From Leptospira kanakyensis (lineage in GTDB: Bacteria; Spirochaetota; Leptospiria; Leptospirales; Leptospiraceae), in contig NZ_RQFG01000005.1 of NCBI RefSeq assembly GCF_004769235.1, positions 1,240,001-1,304,000 on the forward strand: a DNA stretch of 64,000 nucleotides. Direction: 5' to 3'. The position numbers were made by a program, and so were the translations under genes. Positions 10,027 to 19,921 of this stretch are shown in pieces (positions within the stretch are counted from its first letter, which is position 1; every line of letters starts with the position of its first letter). A model generated the notes under the pieces. It had not been told where the DNA came from. It saw only the letters and a program-made list of their open reading frames with translations, and made no database searches.

Positions 10027-10207
10027 AAAGTTTTTCGATTTGTTCTTCTTTCTTTTGGATTTTTGCAGTTAATGCATCCAAAGATTTGTTAGATACATTG
10101 TTTTTTTTGGAATGGAAATCCTTCAATTTGGATTCTATTTCTTCATAGATAAGTCCACTCTTTAGTTTTTTAGCAAATTCGCTGAGGGAGTCAATGTTCT
10201 GTTTCAT
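9962..10207 (-). CDS. Small coiled-coil protein between TRL-like genes
   Basis: An 81-residue, Lys/Glu-rich protein. Heptad-like hydrophobic spacing over residues 40-78 (I-Q-K-K-E-E-Q-I-E-K-L then L-L-Q-N-K-L-S-K-L-L) predicts a coiled coil. There is no signal peptide, so it should be cytoplasmic. The ATG at 10207 overlaps the stop of the upstream TRL-like gene in ATGA, which decides this start over the longer reading from 10228. The length and composition resemble small phasin-like or polyhydroxyalkanoate granule-type proteins, but I cannot support a name. Confidence 0.6.
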   Translation of the reverse strand: MKQNIDSLSEFAKKLKSGLIYEEIESKLKDFHSKKNNVSNKSLDALTAKIQKKEEQIEKLYDDIILLQNKLSKLLDLELKK

Positions 10208-10521
10208 CGTCCGGTGACACGCAAACAAAGTTCTTGGAAAAAGAAATATTGGTTTTTGTAGTAATGATCCAAACTGTGAATTTCTTTAGGGCGAGTGTTC
10301 CGTGGAATGAAATCGAAACTTGCATTTCCTAAACTCACAAGACCAAAGTAATTTGTAGTGCAGGATTCAACAAAACGATCGGTGGGTAACGGAATTTTGC
10401 CTGGAGAATGCCAACCTTCTTGTCCTTTGTTTTGAAATATTGTTACCGAAGGATTTCCTGTTTGTACACTGAGACAGTGAACTAAAGAAAACACCAACGG
10501 TAAGAATAAAACTTTTTTCAT
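10204..10521 (-). CDS. Divergent TRL-like lipoprotein
   Basis: A 105-residue protein with a lipoprotein signal (M-K-K-V-L ... S-L-V-H-C, Cys17). The segment S-C-T-T-N-Y-F-G-L-V-S-L-G-N-A-S-F-D matches the TRL-like core seen at 9.7 kb and 35 kb, and F-F-F-Q-E-L-C-L-R-V matches the conserved end. Homology to the neighbours is my reading of these motifs. It lies 3 bases after the outer-membrane protein gene and overlaps the coiled-coil gene by 4 bases. Confidence 0.65.
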   Translation of the reverse strand: MKKVLFLPLVFSLVHCLSVQTGNPSVTIFQNKGQEGWHSPGKIPLPTDRFVESCTTNYFGLVSLGNASFDFIPRNTRPKEIHSLDHYYKNQYFFFQELCLRVTGR

Positions 10522-10524
10522 ACT

Positions 10525-11346
10525 CTACTGGCTTGTATCAAAAAAGTAGAAATAGGAGAATCGAACACCTCGGTCCATAGCGTTCTCTCCTTTGGGAAGA
10601 ACTCCCATTAAAAATGAAAAACTAAAATTACCAAAACTTTCTGTATTCATCGATACACCTGGATAAAAATTAAAATAACGTAAATTTTTATCAGCGGTTT
10701 TATCAAGGGGTTCTCTATATTCAAGTTCGGTAAAGATACGAACAGAATCAGCAATGGCAAAAGAAGGAGCAATTCCTACTTGGTAGTATCTTTTGAATTC
10801 TTCCAAACTAGACTCTTTTCCATGTCGGTTGGTTTCTGTTTGGAAACGAAACTCTGACATGATTTGGAAGATACCGCGTTTGTAACCCAGTCCGAAGTTG
10901 GGTCGGATCAAATAAAAATCGGGATTTTCTTTCTCGCGAAATTCTGCGTTTCTTTTTTTATCATAAATTCGCAAACCCCCACCAATTAAAAATTGGGAAG
11001 ATCCATTATCAAAAATTTTTCCATATTTAATACCTCCATTCCAACGATCCCAAGTGATTTCTTTTGCTGAATCTGTTTGGGAGTATTCTGTTCTACCTAT
11101 GGAGGAAATAACAGAAAAAGATTCGGAGAATTTATATTCACCTTCGATGTTTACGTTTTTATTAATTTCCTTAACACCGTTGAAGTTTTTATCCCAGTAA
11201 CCTACGTTACCTCTGATTTTTGTATAAACTGCTACAGGTTCTACTTGGAGGGGATGCGCAAAACCAGTATTTGAGGATGTTGGTTGGGAATATAACGTAA
11301 CAACCGAAGATAGAAAAACTAGAGAAATGATGATTATATTTTTCAT
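10525..11346 (-). CDS. Probable outer-membrane beta-barrel protein
   Basis: A 273-residue protein starting at the ATG at 11346, two bases after the upstream stop. It has a Sec signal peptide (M-K-N-I-I-I-I-S-L-V-F-L-S-S-V, cleavage near Y-S-Q). The rest alternates polar and hydrophobic residues with many aromatic pairs (for example Y-Y-Q-V-G-I-A-P-S-F, F-S-F-S-F-L-M-G) and ends S-Y-F-Y-F-F-D, as in outer-membrane barrels. No specific family was recognised. It follows an SGNH-hydrolase lipoprotein in the same operon. Confidence 0.6.
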   Translation of the reverse strand: MKNIIIISLVFLSSVVTLYSQPTSSNTGFAHPLQVEPVAVYTKIRGNVGYWDKNFNGVKEINKNVNIEGEYKFSESFSVISSIGRTEYSQTDSAKEITWDRWNGGIKYGKIFDNGSSQFLIGGGLRIYDKKRNAEFREKENPDFYLIRPNFGLGYKRGIFQIMSEFRFQTETNRHGKESSLEEFKRYYQVGIAPSFAIADSVRIFTELEYREPLDKTADKNLRYFNFYPGVSMNTESFGNFSFSFLMGVLPKGENAMDRGVRFSYFYFFDTSQ

Positions 11347-11348
11347 AT

Positions 11349-12200
11349 TTAAAATCCTACATTTGTGATCGGATAAATTAATCTTGCAAATTTGTCGGCA
11401 AGAAGTGTATATCCTAAGTTGTTTGCATGAATACAATCTAACATAAATTCGGCGCGTGAAAATGGTTTTCCACCTAATGTGTTTCTTAAATCCACATAGA
11501 TAAACGAAGGTTCTTCTCTGGCGATATCTACTAGTAGATTGTTAAAAGAATCTAGTTGCGCTGAAGTGAATGCGGCCGCATCAGGAACAATAAGTCCTAC
11601 ACGATCAAATTTGGTTTTGCATCCTTCGTCGGAACCTGCAATCGCCGGTGACATATAAGGATTGGGATAGTCGTATCCATGGATGATCCATTTTATAGGG
11701 GCTCCACCGAATCTAGCGATTTTGTAAGCATTACCAGTAACAATCATTTGTTTGAGATTGGCTTTGATGGTAGCAAATCTCTGCGCTTGAACTGTACTTA
11801 CGTTTCCTATGTACTCGGAAAGATTTGCTTGGATGTCATTACCACCGAGCGATAGGATGATGACTTTCATATCAGCTCCGCCTTGGTCAATGACTTGGAA
11901 TTGTAGGCCTTGGTTGACTACTTGTTGTAAAGTTTTTCCACCGAGTGTAGCACCAACGAATTTATATTGGAAACGATTTTCCAATTGGGGTCTTAGAGTT
12001 TCGACCGCTGGATATCCGAGAAGAATGTCTGTCCAACTATCACCAATGATTCCTGTTTTTGCAGGAGTTTCCCCATTACAAACGGCGTAGGTGTTACAAA
12101 GGAAATGAGCCCCAACATCTTCAAAATAATCCTTTTTGGTATCACAATGGATTAGGAAGGTTAAGATTCCTAAAAGAGCAGCGTATTTAATTTTTTTCAT
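11349..12200 (-). CDS. SGNH/GDSL-type hydrolase lipoprotein
   Basis: A 283-residue lipoprotein (ATG at 12200; M-K-K-I-K-Y ... F-L-I-H-C). SGNH blocks are visible: G-D-S-W near residue 54 (nucleophile Ser), G-G-N-D-I near 118 and D-C-I-H near 263 giving the catalytic Asp-His. This family includes lipases, acyl-esterases and carbohydrate de-acetylases; the substrate is unknown. The start was chosen because it creates a good lipoprotein signal and only a 14-base overlap with the transporter gene upstream. Confidence 0.78.
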   Translation of the reverse strand: MKKIKYAALLGILTFLIHCDTKKDYFEDVGAHFLCNTYAVCNGETPAKTGIIGDSWTDILLGYPAVETLRPQLENRFQYKFVGATLGGKTLQQVVNQGLQFQVIDQGGADMKVIILSLGGNDIQANLSEYIGNVSTVQAQRFATIKANLKQMIVTGNAYKIARFGGAPIKWIIHGYDYPNPYMSPAIAGSDEGCKTKFDRVGLIVPDAAAFTSAQLDSFNNLLVDIAREEPSFIYVDLRNTLGGKPFSRAEFMLDCIHANNLGYTLLADKFARLIYPITNVGF

Positions 12201-13458
12201 TGGGTTTGGTTTCCTTCCAGATATGGTCCATGATAAAGGCACAAGATAGATCGCCGGTCAGATTTACTGAAGTTCTACACATATCTAAAAACCGGTCAAC
12301 TCCAAAAAGAATAGTGATTCCTTCGATCGGGATTTGGAAGGTATAGAGGATGGATGCGAGGATAACAAGTCCCACCCCTGGTGTGGCAGCAGTCCCAATG
12401 GAAGCAGCTGTTACTGTCCCAACTAACAAAAACAAGTCTAGAGGGGAAAGATCTACTTGGTAAACTTGGCTTAAGAAAACCGTAGCTACGGCTTGGTACA
12501 ATGCCGTTCCGTCCATATTGATGGTTGCACCAAGCGGAAGAACAAAGTCAGACACTGTTTCTTTTAGTTTCAATTTTTCTTTTGCTAGTTTTAAGGAATA
12601 GGGAAGGACAGAGCTGGAACTAGAAGTAGAAAAACCAAGTAAGGGAATTTCACGAACTTGGATCAGGAAACGAATGGGATTTTTCCCAGTAAAAATCAAA
12701 ATCAAAATTCCGTAAAAAATCAAAACACAAAGGAGTCCGAAAAGAACTGTTCCAATATAAGATACAAGTCCTAACAAAAGAGAAAATCCAATTTGTACCA
12801 TAGCATAACTCATAAGCCCTAAAACAGCTAAAGGAGCTAACTTCATTGCTGTGGCCACAACCCATAAACAAAAACTTTCCAGCGAATGACAGAATGCTTT
12901 TAAGGCCGCACCTGAATCGCGGGAAGTCAGAAAAAATATTCCCAAAATCATTCCAAAAAAAACAACAGATAACATTTGTTGTTTGGACCAAACATTAACT
13001 AAGTTTTTGGGAATGATGTTGGCTATGATTTCTGGGATGGATTCTTGTTTTGAGTCTAAGTCAGTGGAAGGTATGTTTTGATTTATTGTAGTTGTTTGGG
13101 TTTGGATATGGTTTCCAGGTTTGATTATCAGTGTGAGAGAAATCCCAATACTGACGGCAACAATAGTGGTAAAAATAAAATAAACCAGAGTTTTGCTTCC
13201 CAAACTCCAAAGATCCTTTAAATTTCGTAAACTGGAAACCCCAAGGGCAATCGAAACAATGACTAATGGGATCATTATCATTTGGAGTAGATTTAAAAAA
13301 AGATCTCCAGGAAGTTTCATCCACGGTAAATATGGCTTTAAACTGAGAGCCGAGACAAAACCAGATTCCGGATTCAAAAGAATTCCGAAAATCAAACCTA
13401 ACAATAAAGATACGAGAATCTGAATCCAAAAAGGAATTTTGGGAAAGAACATTCCCAA
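12187..13458 (-). CDS. Dicarboxylate/amino acid:cation symporter (DAACS family)
   Basis: A 423-residue membrane transporter of the GltP/DctA type, importing C4-dicarboxylates, glutamate or aspartate with H+ or Na+. The serine-rich re-entrant loop T-S-S-S-S-S-V-L-P-Y is near residue 280, and the signature P-L-G-A-T-I-N-M-D-G-T-A is near residue 317, followed by a second G-T-A-A-T-P-G-V-G loop. About eight hydrophobic segments are visible. Substrate choice within the family cannot be assigned from the sequence alone. Confidence 0.88.
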   Translation of the reverse strand: MGMFFPKIPFWIQILVSLLLGLIFGILLNPESGFVSALSLKPYLPWMKLPGDLFLNLLQMIMIPLVIVSIALGVSSLRNLKDLWSLGSKTLVYFIFTTIVAVSIGISLTLIIKPGNHIQTQTTTINQNIPSTDLDSKQESIPEIIANIIPKNLVNVWSKQQMLSVVFFGMILGIFFLTSRDSGAALKAFCHSLESFCLWVVATAMKLAPLAVLGLMSYAMVQIGFSLLLGLVSYIGTVLFGLLCVLIFYGILILIFTGKNPIRFLIQVREIPLLGFSTSSSSSVLPYSLKLAKEKLKLKETVSDFVLPLGATINMDGTALYQAVATVFLSQVYQVDLSPLDLFLLVGTVTAASIGTAATPGVGLVILASILYTFQIPIEGITILFGVDRFLDMCRTSVNLTGDLSCAFIMDHIWKETKPNEKN

Positions 13459-13491
13459 ATTTTATCTTTTAGAAATTCTATGTAAATGAAT

Positions 13492-16335
13492 TTAAATACT
13501 TATATAAGTTTGAAAGAGTCGGATTTTATGAAAAATTTTCGCACCGTTTTTGATTTTGCGAATTTCCACTGTATATTCGTCTTTTGCACGTTGGATTTCT
13601 TTCATTGTTTTATGTAGGACTGCTTTTTTTTCAGGACGATTGTCCCATTTATAAGCGGCCTCTTGGCGCATTAGTTTTTCTTCTAACTGACGGATGGTTT
13701 TTTGGTGAGAAAGTTCTACTTTGTATTCTTCTTTTTGAAAGATAGACAAAGTTTCTTTTCGAAGAATCTCTTTTTTAGTTTCTGCCTCTGATTCCACTAC
13801 CGGGTAACAATGAATCAACGCCTCTTCTAGTTTTGAAAGAGGAAGTTCTTTTTCAGGCACATAAGTTTTTGCATCTGCCCATTCTGCTGGTTTTTCGGTA
13901 AGGACAGAAGTTCTTTTTTTCTTTAAATCAAATTCAACGAAAAAAAGATCTTTTCGTTTGAGAGAAAAATCAAATTCAACTTGGAAAACAAAAAGGATTT
14001 TTTGACCTAAGGCACTAGAGAGTAGGTATTTCTTTTTACGCCCCACATCACTTTGTGTGAGTAATTCCGTTACTTTTTCGACAAAGGGATGACCAAAGGC
14101 CATAAATTCGAGAGAGTCATTTGTGAGTGCTAAATCGGAATCAAAAGTAGCTTTTTTGATTTTCCCGTCGGTATTTTTATATTCGTAGGATCCCTTGCCA
14201 ACTGAAGTTAAAGTTCCAGGTAGATAAGATTGGAAAAACTTAGAACCTTGGGCGACTACTTCTTCGAGATGGCTGTTATTCCATTCTCTTTCTTCTAATG
14301 TATGGTCGTAGTAGTCTTTTAAATTGAAGTCTAAAACTTTCGGTGTGACCAGGGCATTGAGTTTTTCAAATCCTTTTTGGGCGACTTGGATGCGCAGGTC
14401 AAATTCGGTTTCTAATTCTTCTTTTGTTTTAGTTCCGGTCACAAATTTCATAAGGCTTGAGTTGAAATCAAGTTCCTCTTCGATGGTTCCGAGTAAGTCA
14501 TCCGAAGCTCCAATGGATTCTTCAAACAAACGGATTTTATTTGTGAGCACTTCTAAAATTCTTTCTGCTACTGTATCTTTGGAAGCAAAGTTAAAGATAT
14601 AAACATTGTCTTTTTGTCCAAATCGATGGATCCTTCCAATCCTTTGTTCGATTTTTAGTGGGCTCCAAGGTAAGTCATAGTTAAATAAGATATTGGCAAA
14701 TTGTAAGTTACGACCTTCGCCACCGGCTTCTGTACAAATTAAAATTTCAAAGTCTTCTTTAAATTTTTGGATAGCGACTTCTTTTTCATCCATACTCAAA
14801 GAACCGTGGAAAGGAGAAACCTTGAAGTCTGGTTCTAGAACTGATTGTAAATGGTCTTGTGTGGTTCGAAATTGTGTGAAGATAATAAATTTTTTATGAC
14901 CTTCTTTCTTTAAACGATAGAGAGTTTCTTTTAGTTTTTGAGTTTTTTTATCTTCTTTGATTTGTTTTCCCAAATGGATGAGGCGATTGAGAGTGAATAG
15001 CTCTCGTTTGATCCTTTGGAAACTAGACATTTCTTCATCTTCTAACTCAGTGATGAAATCTTCGACACCTTCTGTTTCATCTAAATCCCAATCATCGAGA
15101 GTGGTTTCATGTTCTTTCATGTAATGGAATTTGGATTCCAACATAAATTTTCTTTTTTGTAAGGCAGAAAGGAGGGCAATGACGGAAGAATCCAAAAGTT
15201 TTTGGAAAACCACCATCACAAAACCAATGGCACGGTTTTTTGTACCCATTGCCATATTGTATTCGCGTTTTACATAATCAGTAGTCTCGTCATAAAACGC
15301 ACGTTCAATGGGAGAAAGATCGATCCGAACCGTCTTTGCAAAACGTTTGGTAAACCCACCTACTTCTACTTTCCGACGACGAAGTAATACTTTGGAGATT
15401 TTTTCCTTTAAGTCCCCTTTTTGTCCAACCACATAGTCATTTACGAATGTATGATACGGCCCAAGGATATTGGGATCGACTAAGTGCATGAGATAAAAAA
15501 GTTCTTCTAGTTTTCCACGAAATGGAGTGGCCGTGAGAAGGAGGAGGCATTCGGTTTTTCTTGCAATTTTTTCAGCAAACAAATACCCACGTGTGATTTT
15601 GGAATAATCACGACGAAGTCTATGTGCTTCATCAAATACCACAATATCCCATTTGGTTCCCAGGATTTCTTCTGCATATCTTGGGTTTTTAATGAAATCT
15701 ATCGAGGTAATGATTTTGTTAAAGTTTCGCCAATGGTCTGGGCCGTTTGTGACAAAGTTCCTTCTGCGAACAATGGCAAATTCTTCATTGAATTTGTTTT
15801 TCATCTCTTGTTGCCATTGGACAAGGAGAGGAGAAGGTGCCACCACAAGCACACGTTTGAGGCCGCGCCGAAACATAAGTTCTTTTACGGCAAGACCAGC
15901 TTCAATGGTTTTTCCAAGACCCACTTCATCTGCTAAAATAAACCTTGGTTTTAAACTATTGGCAACAATGAAGGTAGATTCAATCTGATGAGGTAATAAA
16001 CGAGTTCTAGAATTAGAAAGAGAGGATAGTTTATTAAAATTATAAGTGAGTTTGAGTTGGCTTGCATCTAATGCCAAGTCCATTGCTTTCGGAAATTCTT
16101 CCCAGGCCCGAAGTGATTCGGGGTATTGGTTTAAAAACTGTAAGTTTTTATTTGATTTGTTGAGTGTTCGAAAAATTTCTTTGGATTCAAAGAACAGTTC
16201 CACAGAAGTGGGTGATTCTTTTGTTACCTTTGCGAGACCTAACTCTGGTTCATCGATGAGAAACCCATACTCGTTTGTTTGTTTTGGTTCAACCGTTGTT
16301 TCAAAATCTAAACTTAATTGAGTAGGGACTTCCAT
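13492..16335 (-). CDS. RapA/HepA-like SNF2-family helicase
   Basis: A 947-residue superfamily-2 ATPase. Motif I ([13 protein letters not shown]) is near residue 135, the DEAH box ([10 protein letters not shown]) near 236, T-A-T-P-F-R-G follows, and motifs V/VI (G-E-G-R-N-L-Q-F ... [11 protein letters not shown]) lie near 530-580. The C-terminal third is a long charged region with a Lys/Glu-rich coiled coil. RapA-like enzymes remodel RNA polymerase or other DNA complexes. The ATG at 16335 shares one base with the queE stop (TGATG), so translation is coupled. A longer start at 16392 is less likely. Confidence 0.85.
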   Translation of the reverse strand: MEVPTQLSLDFETTVEPKQTNEYGFLIDEPELGLAKVTKESPTSVELFFESKEIFRTLNKSNKNLQFLNQYPESLRAWEEFPKAMDLALDASQLKLTYNFNKLSSLSNSRTRLLPHQIESTFIVANSLKPRFILADEVGLGKTIEAGLAVKELMFRRGLKRVLVVAPSPLLVQWQQEMKNKFNEEFAIVRRRNFVTNGPDHWRNFNKIITSIDFIKNPRYAEEILGTKWDIVVFDEAHRLRRDYSKITRGYLFAEKIARKTECLLLLTATPFRGKLEELFYLMHLVDPNILGPYHTFVNDYVVGQKGDLKEKISKVLLRRRKVEVGGFTKRFAKTVRIDLSPIERAFYDETTDYVKREYNMAMGTKNRAIGFVMVVFQKLLDSSVIALLSALQKRKFMLESKFHYMKEHETTLDDWDLDETEGVEDFITELEDEEMSSFQRIKRELFTLNRLIHLGKQIKEDKKTQKLKETLYRLKKEGHKKFIIFTQFRTTQDHLQSVLEPDFKVSPFHGSLSMDEKEVAIQKFKEDFEILICTEAGGEGRNLQFANILFNYDLPWSPLKIEQRIGRIHRFGQKDNVYIFNFASKDTVAERILEVLTNKIRLFEESIGASDDLLGTIEEELDFNSSLMKFVTGTKTKEELETEFDLRIQVAQKGFEKLNALVTPKVLDFNLKDYYDHTLEEREWNNSHLEEVVAQGSKFFQSYLPGTLTSVGKGSYEYKNTDGKIKKATFDSDLALTNDSLEFMAFGHPFVEKVTELLTQSDVGRKKKYLLSSALGQKILFVFQVEFDFSLKRKDLFFVEFDLKKKRTSVLTEKPAEWADAKTYVPEKELPLSKLEEALIHCYPVVESEAETKKEILRKETLSIFQKEEYKVELSHQKTIRQLEEKLMRQEAAYKWDNRPEKKAVLHKTMKEIQRAKDEYTVEIRKIKNGAKIFHKIRLFQTYISI

Positions 16336-17045
16336 CAAACTCCTTTCTGATTTCCCCAAAGCACTTTGTGAATTTGAAGCGACAAACGACACTTAGGTGG
16401 ATTGTCTACTTTGATCCATTCAACCAGTTCTTTGGCATCCACTTCACCGTGGACGGGCGAATACAATATATTTGTGTGTATTTTTTTTTCGCGAATGACT
16501 TCGATACTTCTTTCAAAGTCGATTCTATCTCGCACAACGAACTTGATTTCGTCAAGTGAATTATGTCTCTTTTCTAGAATCCGGAAATTTTCCTGATCCA
16601 TCCGGTCTTCCATCCCTGACCCAGGTAATTTATAGTCCATAGTGAAAATAAAAAATGGATCTTCGGTGATTCGTTCGCTTCCATTGGTTTCCACGCGGGA
16701 AGCAGGGTAGGGTAAATTTTGATCGGTTCTGAAATGATAAATGCGTTTGGCAAGGGCTGTGGATAGATCTCTATTTTTTCCTTCTAAGGGTTCGCCACCA
16801 GTAAGCAAAACTTGGTATCCATGATGGGAATCTAAACTTTCTAACTCTGACCAAAGGGAATCTAAACTTTTTTCTGTACCTTGGTTTGGTCCCAAAGCGT
16901 AAGCTGTGTCACACCATAATGCTCTTGAATCTGTTTTGCCACAACGTAAGGAACATCCGGCAAAACGAATAAAAACTGTAGGGATTCCTTGTGAAATTCC
17001 TTCGCCAGAAATGGAAGAATAGACTTCATGAATTTTTCCAAACAT
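16335..17045 (-). CDS. queE: 7-carboxy-7-deazaguanine synthase (radical SAM)
   Basis: A 236-residue radical SAM enzyme converting 6-carboxytetrahydropterin to 7-carboxy-7-deazaguanine in queuosine synthesis. The N-terminus reads Y-S-S-I-S-G-E-G ... [11 protein letters not shown], then L-T-G-G-E-P-L, all typical of QueE. The cluster motif is unusual: C-x3-C is normal, but the third Cys (W-C-D-T) follows after nine residues rather than two. The ATG at 17045 was preferred because the M-F-G-K-I-H-E start aligns with the family. The folE product in this window feeds the same pathway. Confidence 0.88.
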   Translation of the reverse strand: MFGKIHEVYSSISGEGISQGIPTVFIRFAGCSLRCGKTDSRALWCDTAYALGPNQGTEKSLDSLWSELESLDSHHGYQVLLTGGEPLEGKNRDLSTALAKRIYHFRTDQNLPYPASRVETNGSERITEDPFFIFTMDYKLPGSGMEDRMDQENFRILEKRHNSLDEIKFVVRDRIDFERSIEVIREKKIHTNILYSPVHGEVDAKELVEWIKVDNPPKCRLSLQIHKVLWGNQKGV

Positions 17046-17117
17046 TGTGATGTTTCCTTCTATGTCAGAATCCTTTAAATTGTTCTTGCGAAAACATTTA
17101 TTCAGAATTTGCTTTTG

Positions 17118-18773
17118 ATGGTCATGTTCGTAGATGCTAAATTGGAATACCCAATCATCCAAGAAAAAGAGATTCAGGAAACCCATCTTTTGTTACGGTT
17201 TCGAACTCCGGCAAACCCGAAGATTGAGGAACGTAAACCTTTGGTCATTGGTCTTACGATTGATAAAAGTTGGTCGATGAAAGGTGAAAAAATGGAAGCG
17301 GTGATTGATGCTTCTTGTGCCCTCATACATTGGCTTACAAGACATGATGCAGTAGCGATTGTTGCTTATTCAGCAGATGTACAAATCATCCAACCAGTCA
17401 CCCACCTAACAGAAAAAGTTTCTGTTACGGATAAAATTCGAAACATCCAGGTTGCTACTTCTACCAATTTAAGCGGCGGATGGTTGTCAGCATTGAAAAA
17501 CCTAAGCCAGTCAAAAATCCCAAATGCCTACAAAAGAGTTTTATTACTTACCGATGGCAATCCCACTTCTGGAATTAAAGAAAAAGAAGCATTGGTAAAA
17601 ATTGCCGAAGACCATTTAGCAATGGGAATTTCGACTACGACGATTGGGGTCGGAAACGATTTTAATGAAGAGATGTTGGTGGAAATAGCAAAGGCGGGTG
17701 GAGGAAATTTTCATTATATAGACAATCCAGAAAAGGCTGCTGATATTTTCTTCGATGAATTTGGAGACATTGGTGCCTTGTATGCACAAGCCATCGATGT
17801 GGAGTTACAACTTGCTCCTGGTGTTCGATTGAAACAGGTTTTATCAGAAACATCCCACCAAATTGCAGAGGAATTTGATGAATTCTTAGGTGATTCTAAA
17901 ACCATTTCGAGACAAAAAATCAATTTGCAGTTAGGTGATCTGAGAGCCGACGACATTCGTAATTTAGTTTTACGTTTGGAAATCGATGGTCGAGTGGACC
18001 AAACAGAATCGCCTTTTTGTGAAGTGAACGTTTCTTATTATAATTTGTTACAACAAAATGCTTTAGAGTCTACAAAGGAATCTTTTCAATTTCCAAAGGG
18101 AAAGAATCGAGGGAAACAAGACCCAGATGTTTTGGTCGAAATTTTGGTTGCCAATGCTACGAGTGGGATTCGAGAAATTTCTGACTTAATCAAATGTGGT
18201 CATAACGAAGACGCCAAAGCTTTGTTATTTGGCCTTATTCAAGATATAAAAGAAAATTTACATTTTGCTCCCAACGCACTGGGATCTGTTCTTAGTCGTT
18301 TGCAAGTTTTAGAAACTAAAATTACAACTAAGTCCGATGACCTAAATAAACATTTATTTATGAATTCACAAATACTCATGAAAGGCCCAGAAAAATTGGA
18401 TCTAAAGGATATTGTCCTTCATGATGAAATATTTGAATATAAGACAATCGGTGATATTGATTTGTACAAATGTCCAGAAATCAAACTTTTGATTGAACAA
18501 AAACTTTCAGAAGGATATAGATATATTGTTTTTGATTTTGCCAATACCTCACATATTGATTCTTCTGCGATTGGAATGGTGATTCAGATTGTGGGTTGGT
18601 TGCGAAGGCGAGGTGGTGAACTTGTGGTTGCCAACATCCATGATTCGGTAAAAAAGATTTTCGAAATCACTCGGTTGTACAACCACATTCGTGTGGCAGA
18701 AACTGTTTCCTCTGCCAAAGAAATTTTACAGAGGATTATTTATGCAAACGAAGGAGATAAAAAACCTAGTTAG
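17118..18773 (+). CDS. VWA-domain protein with C-terminal STAS domain
   Basis: A 551-residue protein. A von Willebrand A domain covers about residues 40-220 with an intact metal site (D49-x-S51-x-S53, Thr near 114-116, D146 in L-T-D-G). A middle region of unknown fold follows. A STAS (anti-sigma-factor antagonist) domain covers about 440-545, with D-S-S-A-I-G at 481-486 where SpoIIAA-type proteins carry the phosphorylated Ser. There is no signal peptide, so it is cytoplasmic. The combination suggests metal-dependent partner binding joined to partner-switch signalling. ATGs at 17118 and 17124 are both possible. It is divergent from queE. Confidence 0.8.
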   Translation: MVMFVDAKLEYPIIQEKEIQETHLLLRFRTPANPKIEERKPLVIGLTIDKSWSMKGEKMEAVIDASCALIHWLTRHDAVAIVAYSADVQIIQPVTHLTEKVSVTDKIRNIQVATSTNLSGGWLSALKNLSQSKIPNAYKRVLLLTDGNPTSGIKEKEALVKIAEDHLAMGISTTTIGVGNDFNEEMLVEIAKAGGGNFHYIDNPEKAADIFFDEFGDIGALYAQAIDVELQLAPGVRLKQVLSETSHQIAEEFDEFLGDSKTISRQKINLQLGDLRADDIRNLVLRLEIDGRVDQTESPFCEVNVSYYNLLQQNALESTKESFQFPKGKNRGKQDPDVLVEILVANATSGIREISDLIKCGHNEDAKALLFGLIQDIKENLHFAPNALGSVLSRLQVLETKITTKSDDLNKHLFMNSQILMKGPEKLDLKDIVLHDEIFEYKTIGDIDLYKCPEIKLLIEQKLSEGYRYIVFDFANTSHIDSSAIGMVIQIVGWLRRRGGELVVANIHDSVKKIFEITRLYNHIRVAETVSSAKEILQRIIYANEGDKKPS

Positions 18774-18774
18774 T

Positions 18775-18996
18775 TTAAGCCAACCAACGTTCTGCTTCTT
18801 CGATTGCTTCTTTTAAATCACCAACCAAAGCCGGTGCAATGGCGATTCCTTTCTGCGTCGGTTTTAGTTCTCCGTTGGGATCGGTATACCAAACTCGAAT
18901 GTTAAAAAAAGTTTGTCCTTTGTATTCGGAAATCTCCACGCGGATGACTTCTCCTCTACCTTTGTCAATGTCTCGAATGATTCCTGTTTTTGCCAT
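18775..18996 (-). CDS. PC4/YdbC-like ssDNA-binding domain protein
   Basis: A 73-residue protein with the transcriptional coactivator p15 (PC4) fold pattern: a strand-rich N-terminus, then [21 protein letters not shown] and a final helix ending E-E-A-E-R-W-L. Bacterial PC4-like proteins bind single-stranded nucleic acid. Its ATG follows the ferredoxin-NADP+ reductase stop after a single base, so the two form an operon. It ends one base from the stop of the convergent VWA-STAS gene, leaving no room for a separate terminator. Confidence 0.75.
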   Translation of the reverse strand: MAKTGIIRDIDKGRGEVIRVEISEYKGQTFFNIRVWYTDPNGELKPTQKGIAIAPALVGDLKEAIEEAERWLA

Positions 18997-18997
18997 T

Positions 18998-19921
18998 TTA
19001 GTACGTCTCTACAAAAAGTTGTTCTTTTTCTTCCAGGTGTTTTTTGAATTCATCATAGGAAAGATCAGTTCCGCAAGCAGACATGATTTCTTGTATGACT
19101 CCTTTTTCCATTCCCTTCGGACCGCCACAAATATAAAACTTACCGTTTCCATTGACAGCATTTTTAATGGATTCTGCATTTTCTTTTGCACGGTGTGTGA
19201 TGTACATCTTTCCGCCATCAAAAGAATTTTTTTCTTCTCGGCTAATCGCCGTTACAAAGTGAAAGTTGGGATGGTTTTTTGCCATATCTTCAAAATAATC
19301 GCGTAAAACGATTTCATCGGAATAAGGTGCTCCATAAACCAACCAAACATTTCCTTGGAAGGAAATTAGTTTTTGGACGAGAAGTTCTTCCACCATTCCA
19401 AAAAATGGACTGATCCCTGTCCCTGTGGCAAAAAAGAAAATATCTCCTGAGTAATCCACTTGAGGTAAAAGGAATTTTTTTCCAGCGGGTCCTGTCATCG
19501 TAACCGTATCACCTGGTTTCAAATCACAAAGATAATTGGAACAAACACCTTTATGAACAAGGTTTCCATTTTCATCGTACACATTGTCCCTTTTCACCAC
19601 GAATTCAATATTATCTTTGGTTTGTCCAAAACTGAATGATGGTGAAGCAATAGAATACAAACGGATGGTATATGATGGGTCGGCGGATCCTTTGGCTTGT
19701 TTTTCCGGATCCACACCTGGAGGAATGATACCCGCACTTTGCCCGATCATATAAGGATAAGTATTATGGTCTACGGCAATGGTGATTCGATGTACTGCCG
19801 AATCTCCTTCCTTCGCGGGTCGTTTGCCTTTTCCCGGTTCGGGAGTCAAACGGGTGTTCGCTAGGACTTGGGCTAAGATAGGATTGGATTTTTTAAACAG
19901 ATTGATCTGAGGGGTAAGCAA
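18998..19921 (-). CDS. Plastid-type ferredoxin-NADP+ reductase
   Basis: A 307-residue FAD enzyme exchanging electrons between NADP(H) and ferredoxin/flavodoxin. FAD motif R-L-Y-S-I-A-S, G-V-C-S-N-Y-L, NADP motifs A-T-G-T-G-I-S-P-F and C-G-G-P-K-G-M, and the C-terminal V-E-T-Y that stacks on the flavin are all present. This plastidic class in Leptospira has been characterised (LepFNR), including electron donation to heme oxygenase in the pathogen. The start is a TTG at 19921, chosen because residues from I-N-L-F-K-K-S-N align with the known leptospiral enzyme. It is cotranscribed with the PC4-like gene. Confidence 0.93.
   Translation of the reverse strand: MLTPQINLFKKSNPILAQVLANTRLTPEPGKGKRPAKEGDSAVHRITIAVDHNTYPYMIGQSAGIIPPGVDPEKQAKGSADPSYTIRLYSIASPSFSFGQTKDNIEFVVKRDNVYDENGNLVHKGVCSNYLCDLKPGDTVTMTGPAGKKFLLPQVDYSGDIFFFATGTGISPFFGMVEELLVQKLISFQGNVWLVYGAPYSDEIVLRDYFEDMAKNHPNFHFVTAISREEKNSFDGGKMYITHRAKENAESIKNAVNGNGKFYICGGPKGMEKGVIQEIMSACGTDLSYDEFKKHLEEKEQLFVETY

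Noticed and set aside
12650..13429. Overlapping minus-strand frames of 113 and 122 codons within the symporter gene
   Set aside because: Aromatic-rich out-of-frame readings of the membrane helices; no independent start signals.
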